From: CAYXGZ01 sp964464755
Lineage (GTDB): Bacteria > Planctomycetota > MHYJ01 > JACPRB01
Assembly: GCA_964464755.1 (NCBI GenBank)
Contig: CAYXGZ010000083.1
Location: forward strand, 1 to 10,268
DNA length: 10,268 bases
Reading direction: 5' to 3'
This document shows, one piece after another, positions 5,769 to 10,268 of this stretch (position 1 is the first letter of the stretch; each line of letters begins with the position of its first letter). The position numbers were made by a program, and so were the translations under genes. The notes under the pieces are model-generated. The model saw nothing but the letters and a program-made list of their open reading frames with translations, searched no databases and was not told the origin of the DNA.

Positions 5769-6485
5769 TCATCTCCCGAAGATCCGGCCCAGGATGAACC
5801 CCGCGAACAGGAGGATGATGGCGAGCGCCCCGAGGAGGATCCAGAGCGTGCCGTACGGATTGTGCCAGCGGTCCGCCCAGGCGCCGGAAGTCCGGGGCGG
5901 GGTCGCGGGCACGAGCTCCAGCCCGGCGCTCTCCGTCGTGCCCTGCTGGGCGGCGGCGAAGACCTCCTCCATCCGCGCGATCTCGTCGGGCGTCCGGGCG
6001 AGGATCGTCGCCGTGAAGCGGGGGAACTCGATGCGGAACTCGCGGCCCTCGTACTTCTGGTTCGAGTCGTACTTCTCGGTCTTGCCGGAGCCGGTGGCGT
6101 CGGCGAGGCGGCGCGCGACGAGGTCGCCGTGGTCGTAGCCGGCCTCGACGTAGACCCTGGGCGTGACGAGCTGGAAGGGCCTGGAGCGGCTCGAGAGCGC
6201 GCGGACCGTCTCGAGCACCGCGAGCGGGCCCCAGAGGGCGAAGGGCGGGACGATCACGCCGAGGAGGAGGTACTCCCACCACGCCTTGACCTGGGGGAGG
6301 GCGAAGACGGCGAGCGTCACGGCCAGGGCCGTCATGCCGAGGCCGGCGATCGGGCCCGCCCAGAGCCCCTTGCCGTGGCCGCGGTCCGCGACGAAGGAGG
6401 GCACGCCGGGGATCCCGCGCTCGTCGGGGATCCGGGCGAGCCGGGTCCGGAGCTCGAGGGGGAGCTCCCGCATCCGCCAGAACAT
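5769..6485 (-). CDS. unrecognised membrane protein, three membrane segments
   Basis: A 238-residue protein that I do not recognise. A charged N-terminus is followed by two hydrophobic segments (about 42-63 and 70-95). A soluble region of about 115 residues (96-210) contains SRSRPFQLVTPRVYVEAGY and a Lys/Glu/Tyr-rich stretch (TEKYDSNQKYEGREF). A C-terminal membrane helix follows at 211-232, ending in GRIFGR. The general plan, two helices and then a beta-rich domain with a YV-EAG type strand, recalls small membrane-anchored PH-like proteins, but that is only an impression. It starts 17 bases after the cytochrome c stop. No Shine-Dalgarno precedes the ATG at 6485; instead TAATCT lies 6 bases upstream. 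M5 is a possible alternative start. It is followed after one base by the CxxC membrane protein gene, which suggests a functional pair. Confidence 0.82.
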   Translation of the reverse strand: MFWRMRELPLELRTRLARIPDERGIPGVPSFVADRGHGKGLWAGPIAGLGMTALAVTLAVFALPQVKAWWEYLLLGVIVPPFALWGPLAVLETVRALSSRSRPFQLVTPRVYVEAGYDHGDLVARRLADATGSGKTEKYDSNQKYEGREFRIEFPRFTATILARTPDEIARMEEVFAAAQQGTTESAGLELVPATPPRTSGAWADRWHNPYGTLWILLGALAIILLFAGFILGRIFGR

Positions 6486-6491
6486 CCCGAC

Positions 6492-6497
6492 AGATTA
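6492..6497 (-). promoter_or_regulatory. possible leaderless -10 box between cytochrome c and the membrane-protein pair
   Basis: TAATCT on the minus strand stands 6 bases before the ATG at 6485, the same geometry as at the dus gene. No -35 match is found at 16-18 bases; a TTGTCG at 6521-6526 is 23 bases away. If real, the two membrane-protein genes form their own unit and not only the tail of the exporter operon. Confidence 0.35.
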
Positions 6498-6502
6498 CCA
6501 GA

Positions 6503-7537
6503 CTACTCCCGCGCGCGGAGCGACAAGACGTAGTGGACGATGCTCCAGCGCTTCTCCTCGGAGTGGAAGAGCGGGCCGTAGACGGTCATCGGGGAGCCGC
6601 CGCGGCCGAGGAAGATGGAGCGGTAGAGGTCGCCCGGGTCCGAGCCGCTCTTGAAGACGCCGCGCACGAGGTCGGCGGAGCGCGCGATGGGGCGCCCGAC
6701 CTCGTCGGTCCAGTCGAAGCCCCTCTCCTCGCGCCGCAGGCCGCGGTAGTCGTTGCCGTGGCAGGTGCGGCAGTCCATCGACTCGACGTACATCCGCCCG
6801 GCCTCGAGCCGCTCGGGGGTGGCGGGCAGGGGCTCGCCCACCGGGGTCGGCGTGCGGTCCTCGCGGTCGAAGGGGTTGTAGCCGCCGTCGGGCGCGTCGA
6901 TCCAGGCGAGCGACTTGAGGTGCCCGACGAGGTGCCAGCGGACGTCCTCGGGGAGGTGGGAGAACGGGGGCATCGCCGAGCCCGGCATGCCGCGCGTGAT
7001 CGTGGAGTAGAGGTCCTCGTCGGTGGGCAGCGTCGGCGTCGAGCGCGAGCGGTAGATGCCGCGGCGGAAGGCGCGGGGCCGGCCCTCGGACTCGAAGAAG
7101 GGCGCCGCGGGGCCGTCGCCCCGGCCGGTCTCGCCGTGGCAGGTCGCGCAGTGCGTGAGATAGAGGTCCCGCCCGAGCTCCGGGTCGGGCGCGGGCCGCG
7201 GGGGGAAGACGGCGGGGCGGGGGAGCATCGCGACGGGCCGGCGATCCCGGAGCGCGGCGAGGTAGGAGACGAGGCGGCGCGAGTCCGCGACGGGCGGCGT
7301 GAAGTCCTCGTGGCAGGCCAGGTCGGGCCGCTCGGCGACCATCCGGTAGAAGCCGTCGGAGAGCGGGGCGCCCGAGGTCACGAAGTCCGGGCCCTCGCCG
7401 CCGGGGCGGTGGCAGGACCAGCAGCGGGAGAGGACCCAGGCCACGCGGTCCTCGTGCGGCGGCAGGTTGGTCGGCGTCGTGACCATCGTGCAGGCCGCGA
7501 CCGCGACCAGCAGGGCGGCCGGGACGAACCGCTTCAC
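6503..7537 (-). CDS. tri-heme lipoprotein cytochrome c
   Basis: A 344-residue exported lipoprotein with three covalent heme sites: CWSCH (39-43), CATCH (130-134) and CRTCH (256-260). The N-terminus is a lipoprotein signal, MKRFV followed by a hydrophobic stretch ending at lipobox VAAC with C16 lipidated, so the protein is anchored to a membrane facing the periplasm. Domain 2 is a typical class I fold, with GRGDGP after the heme and the Met ligand region RGMPGSAMPPFSHL (182-195). Domain 3 has GGSPMTVYG (313-321) as the likely Met ligand region. Domain 1 lacks an obvious Met-ligand loop and has an extra ACH (74-76), so its sixth ligand is unclear. The start is GTG at 7537, one base after the stop of the outer-membrane efflux gene, with GGAGG at 7544-7548 as Shine-Dalgarno. 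It must transfer electrons, but the partner is unknown; its place behind an exporter is unusual. Confidence 0.93.
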   Translation of the reverse strand: MKRFVPAALLVAVAACTMVTTPTNLPPHEDRVAWVLSRCWSCHRPGGEGPDFVTSGAPLSDGFYRMVAERPDLACHEDFTPPVADSRRLVSYLAALRDRRPVAMLPRPAVFPPRPAPDPELGRDLYLTHCATCHGETGRGDGPAAPFFESEGRPRAFRRGIYRSRSTPTLPTDEDLYSTITRGMPGSAMPPFSHLPEDVRWHLVGHLKSLAWIDAPDGGYNPFDREDRTPTPVGEPLPATPERLEAGRMYVESMDCRTCHGNDYRGLRREERGFDWTDEVGRPIARSADLVRGVFKSGSDPGDLYRSIFLGRGGSPMTVYGPLFHSEEKRWSIVHYVLSLRARE

Positions 7538-7538
7538 G

Positions 7539-8942
7539 CTAGTCCTCCGCCTCCCCGGCCTCCCAGCCGCCGCCGAGCGACTTGTAGAGGGCGACGACGG
7601 CGGAGGCGAGCTGGGCCTCGCTCTGCGCGCGGGCCGACTGGGCCTGGAAGAGGCCGCGCTCGGTCTCGAGCACGTCGAAGAAGCTGACGAGGCCCTTGTC
7701 GTGGAGGTCGCGCGCGAGGCGGGAGGCCTTGGCGCTGGACTCCTCGGCCGCGCGAAGCGTCGTCGCTCGCCGCGACTCCTGCGAGGCGGCCGCGAGGGCG
7801 TTCTCCACCTCCTCGAGGGCGACGAGGAACGCGAGCTCGTAGGCCGAGGCGGCCGCCGAGGCGCGGGCCTCGCGGATCGACACGGCCGCGCGGAGCTTTC
7901 GGCGGTCGAAAAGGGGCAGGCGCACGGCGCCGCCGAGCGACCAGGTCCGGCTCGACGCGTCGAGCAGGTCGCCGAAGCGGATCGACTCGAGGCCGAGGGC
8001 GCCGGTCAGCGAGAACTTCGGGTAGAGGTCGGCGACGGCGACGCCGATGCGCGCCGTGGCGGCGGCGAGCTGCCGCTCGGCGCGGCGCAGGTCGGGCCGG
8101 CGGGCGAGCAGCTCGCTGGGCAGCCCGATGGAGGCCGTCGGGGGCAGGGCGGGGATGGGCGCGTCCGCCTCGAGCGCGGCGGCGAGGGCGGCGGGGGGCT
8201 TGCCGCAGAGCACGCCGAGCCGGTGGACGGCGCGGCGGCGCAGGACCTCGAGGGGCGGCGCCCCGGCCTCGGTCGAGGAGGCGAGGCTCTCGGCGCGGGC
8301 GAGGTCGAGCTCGGTGGAGAGCCCGGCCGCGAGGCGGGCGCGGGTCAGCTCCACGACGCCCCGCGCGGCGGCGACCTGGTCGCGGACGATCGCGAGCTGG
8401 CGCTGGGCGCCGCGGAGCTCGACGTAATTGCGGACGACCTCGCCGAGCAGGGAGACCATCACGGCGCGGCGGTCCTCGGCCGCGGCCCCGGCGTCGGCCT
8501 CGGCGGCCTCGACGCCCCGGCGGGCGCCGCCGAAGAGGTCGAGCTCCCAGGTCGCGTCGAATCCGGCCTTGAAGAGCGAGTGCTCGGGGTCGGGCGGGGT
8601 GGGACCGAATCCGTTCTCGGTGGCGCGGGACCGCGTGCCGGATCCGCCCGCGGCGGCGGAGGGCCAGAGGGACGAGCCCGCGGCGACGGCGTTCTCCCGG
8701 GCCTCGCGGAGCCGCGCGGCGGCCTGGCGGAGGTCGAGGTTGCCGGCCGCGGCGTCGGCGACGAGGCGGTCGAGCGCCGGATCGCCGAAGCGGGTCCACC
8801 ACGCGGCGAGCTCGGCGGGCGCGGTCTCCGGGGCCCCGGACCAGGCGGCGGGCGCGGCGAGGGCGGGCTTCTCGTAGTTCGGGCCGACGGGGGCGCAGCC
8901 CGCGAGGGCGGCGGCCGCGGCGATCGCGAGGAGGCGGTTCAC
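7539..8942 (-). CDS. outer-membrane efflux lipoprotein (NodT/TolC family)
   Basis: A 467-residue outer-membrane factor forming the exit duct of a tripartite efflux pump. It starts with GTG at 8942 and has a lipoprotein signal with lipobox LAGC (C16), followed by the typical CAPVGPNYEKP opening of the NodT family. Two repeated efflux-protein halves follow. The first has AWWTRFGDPALDRLVADA, NLDLRQAAARLREAR and WELDLFGGARRGVEAAEA; the second has LPSELLARRPDLRRAERQLAAATARIGVAVADLYPKFSLTG and, near the end, a VSFFDVLETERGLFQAQ stretch typical of these proteins. Length fits the family (about 450-480). The GTG overlaps the TGA of the adaptor gene (GTGA, 8939-8942), so the two are translationally coupled. 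A longer same-frame reading from further upstream would be antisense-frame to the adaptor and is rejected. NodT-type ducts usually serve RND or MFS pumps; here the adjoining pump appears to be an ABC type. Confidence 0.95.
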   Translation of the reverse strand: MNRLLAIAAAAALAGCAPVGPNYEKPALAAPAAWSGAPETAPAELAAWWTRFGDPALDRLVADAAAGNLDLRQAAARLREARENAVAAGSSLWPSAAAGGSGTRSRATENGFGPTPPDPEHSLFKAGFDATWELDLFGGARRGVEAAEADAGAAAEDRRAVMVSLLGEVVRNYVELRGAQRQLAIVRDQVAAARGVVELTRARLAAGLSTELDLARAESLASSTEAGAPPLEVLRRRAVHRLGVLCGKPPAALAAALEADAPIPALPPTASIGLPSELLARRPDLRRAERQLAAATARIGVAVADLYPKFSLTGALGLESIRFGDLLDASSRTWSLGGAVRLPLFDRRKLRAAVSIREARASAAASAYELAFLVALEEVENALAAASQESRRATTLRAAEESSAKASRLARDLHDKGLVSFFDVLETERGLFQAQSARAQSEAQLASAVVALYKSLGGGWEAGEAED

Positions 8943-10003
8943 GGCCGCCCCCCGGCGCGGGCGGGCGCCTCGATGAAGACGTCCATGAGCTGGCCGACGT
9001 AGACGGGGAGGGCGCCGCGGTCGAAGGAGTACACGGCCTGGAGCACGCGCGTGTCGACGCGCTCCGTGCTCTCGCCGGTCAGCGAGCGCTTGGGGATCAC
9101 GAAGGGCTCGACGCGGACGAAGTCGAGCGTCGTCTTGAGCTCGCGGTTGCCGCGGACGAAGGCGACGGCCTTCGAGTCGGGGCGGAAGCGCCAGGCCTCG
9201 TTCTCGTCGATGTCGACGCGGACGTGGAGGCGGGCCGTGGCGCCGAAGAGGACGAGCGGGGTGGCGAGGGCGCCGGCCTGGGCGAACTCGCCGGCGCGGA
9301 TGTTGACCTGGAGGACGGTGCCGTCGACGGGGGCGCGCACCGTGTAGCGGCCGATCTCGGTCTCGGTGGCGCGGACCTGGGCCTCGGCGGTGGCGAGCTC
9401 GGCGCGGGCGACGTCGAGGTCGGGCTTCCACGCGCCGGCCTGGAGCAGGGCGAGCTGGGACTGGGCGGTGGCGAGCCGGGCCGCGGCGGCCTGGACGGCG
9501 TAGCGGCGGCGGGCGAGGGCCTCGGCGCTGACGGCGCGCTTGTCGGGGAGGCTTTCCCACATCTTGAGCTGGTCGGCGAGGTCGTCGAGGGAGGCCCGGG
9601 CCTCCGCGACGCGGCCCTCGGCGGGCGGGAGCTCCTCGGCGCGGGGGCCGGCGGCGAGGCGGGCGAGGCGGGCCTTCGCGGCGTCGGCGTGGGCGCGGCG
9701 GGTCTCGAGCTCGGCGCGGAGGTCGCGGTCGTCGAGGCGGAAGAGCGGGTCGCCGGCCTTGAGCTCGGCGCCCGGCTTGACGAGGACCTCGAGGACGAGG
9801 CGGGCGACGGGGCTGCCGAGGGCGATGTTCTGGCTGGAGCTCTCGACGAGGCCCGCGCCGGCGACGTAGGCCGAGTAGGGGGCCTGGGCCGGCTCGGCCT
9901 CGGGACCGGCGACGGGGACGGGGCGGCTGCCCTGGGCGACGGAGTAGATCGCGAAGGTGGCGCCGACCACGGCGAGGACGGGGAGGACGTACTTGCGGAT
10001 CAT
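8939..10003 (-). CDS. HlyD/DevB-type membrane fusion protein
   Basis: A 354-residue periplasmic adaptor linking an inner-membrane ABC exporter to the outer-membrane duct. An N-terminal hydrophobic anchor (about 5-23) is followed by the first half of the barrel-sandwich domain (46-91: GLVESSSQNIALGSPVARLV, then KPGAELKAGDPLFRLDD). A long Ala/Arg/Glu-rich coiled-coil hairpin spans about 92-218. The second barrel-sandwich half begins at YTVRAPVDGTVLQVNIRAGE, and a beta-barrel domain with RVDIDENEAWRF follows. The sequence resembles DevB-family adaptors of ABC exporters. The ATG at 10003 has AGAGGTG 5 bases upstream and follows the ATPase stop by 10 bases. Its TGA overlaps the GTG of the duct gene. 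The substrate cannot be inferred. Confidence 0.94.
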   Translation of the reverse strand: MIRKYVLPVLAVVGATFAIYSVAQGSRPVPVAGPEAEPAQAPYSAYVAGAGLVESSSQNIALGSPVARLVLEVLVKPGAELKAGDPLFRLDDRDLRAELETRRAHADAAKARLARLAAGPRAEELPPAEGRVAEARASLDDLADQLKMWESLPDKRAVSAEALARRRYAVQAAAARLATAQSQLALLQAGAWKPDLDVARAELATAEAQVRATETEIGRYTVRAPVDGTVLQVNIRAGEFAQAGALATPLVLFGATARLHVRVDIDENEAWRFRPDSKAVAFVRGNRELKTTLDFVRVEPFVIPKRSLTGESTERVDTRVLQAVYSFDRGALPVYVGQLMDVFIEAPARAGGRP

Positions 10004-10008
10004 GGGGT

Positions 10009-10015
10009 CACCTCT
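10009..10015 (-). promoter_or_regulatory. Shine-Dalgarno of the adaptor gene
   Basis: AGAGGTG on the minus strand, 5 bases before the ATG at 10003 and overlapping the stop codon of the ATPase gene. It supports the chosen adaptor start and co-transcription with the ATPase. Confidence 0.7.
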
Positions 10016-10268
10016 AGTGATCGAGTTGTCTGGGGTCGTCGATGACTTCCACCACGCGGCCGTCGTCCATGCGGGCGACGCGGTCGGCGTAGCGGAAGAT
10101 GCGGGCGTCGTGGGTCACGATGACGAGGGCGCGGTCGTCGCGGAGGGCCACCTCGCGGAGGAGCTCGAGGACCTTCATGCCGGTCTCGTGGTCGAGGGAG
10201 CTGGTGGGCTCGTCGCAGACGACGACGCGCGGCTCGTGGACGAGGGCGCGGGCGATGGCGACGCGCTG
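10014..10268 (-). CDS. ABC-transporter ATPase, C-terminal part only
   Basis: The last 84 residues of an ABC ATPase of the MacB/LolD/DevA type; the N-terminal part with Walker A lies off the right edge. The window opens just inside the signature-motif helix (QRVAIARALVHEP). Walker B and D-loop follow as VVVCDEPTSSLD at residues 15-26, and the H-loop as VTHD at 51-54, then YADRVARMDDGRVVE. The Walker B Glu and the switch His are intact, so the enzyme looks active. MacB/DevA-type ATPases usually have DEPTGALD or DEPTAALD; SSLD is a mild variant. It lies 10 bases upstream of the adaptor and with it and the duct forms a tripartite exporter. The FtsX-type permease is not in the window and is expected further right. 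Confidence 0.95.
   Translation of the reverse strand, partial: QRVAIARALVHEPRVVVCDEPTSSLDHETGMKVLELLREVALRDDRALVIVTHDARIFRYADRVARMDDGRVVEVIDDPRQLDH

Noticed and set aside
7467..9002. A 511-codon plus-strand open frame, and a 384-codon one at 6533-7687
   Set aside because: Both are antisense to well-supported genes (cytochrome c, outer-membrane duct) and give Gly/Glu/Arg-rich translations without recognisable domains.

Overview
The window is a very GC-rich (roughly 70% by eye), densely coding stretch of a bacterial chromosome. Nine complete and two partial protein-coding genes fill almost all of it, the largest gap being 168 bases. I see no RNA genes, insertion sequences, CRISPR arrays or phage genes. 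An outer-membrane efflux lipoprotein, a periplasmic adaptor and a lipoprotein cytochrome c show that the cell is diderm. The GC content, start-codon mix (ATG and GTG) and apparently leaderless promoters would suit several high-GC diderm phyla (for example Planctomycetota, Acidobacteriota, Myxococcota or Deinococcota-like lineages). I cannot choose between them from sequence alone.

Left part (1-2999). A MoxR-type AAA+ ATPase (partial, minus strand) is divergent from a chlorite-dismutase/HemQ-family heme protein. This is followed, codirectionally, by an ankyrin-repeat protein and an MscS-type mechanosensitive channel. The ankyrin and channel genes overlap by ATGA, so they are probably translationally coupled.

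Middle (2996-5129). A DusB-like tRNA-dihydrouridine synthase (minus strand) converges tail to tail with the MscS gene, sharing the palindromic stop CTAG. It is divergent from a gene for an unrecognised 340-residue protein made of two diverged copies of one domain. The 64-base divergent region holds a TTGACA-16-TAGGAT promoter whose -10 box is the loop of a perfect 7-bp inverted repeat, with the start codon only 7 bases beyond the -10.

Right part (5126-10268, all minus strand). Read in transcription order from the right edge, this run holds an ABC-transporter ATPase (partial), a HlyD-type membrane fusion protein, a NodT/TolC-type outer-membrane lipoprotein, a tri-heme lipoprotein cytochrome c, and two unrecognised membrane proteins. 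Spacings run from a 4-base overlap to 17 bases, so this is probably one operon or two abutting ones. The first three genes make a tripartite exporter whose permease must lie beyond the right edge.

Translation signals fall into two classes. Most genes inside tight runs (MscS, adaptor, cytochrome c, CxxC membrane protein), and also moxR, have visible Shine-Dalgarno sequences. Several genes that begin a unit lack one and instead have a TAnnnT-like hexamer 6-7 bases before the ATG, the geometry of leaderless transcripts. The most interesting items are this promoter architecture, the unknown duplicated-domain protein, the heme protein/ankyrin/MscS neighbourhood, and the cytochrome c placed directly behind an exporter.
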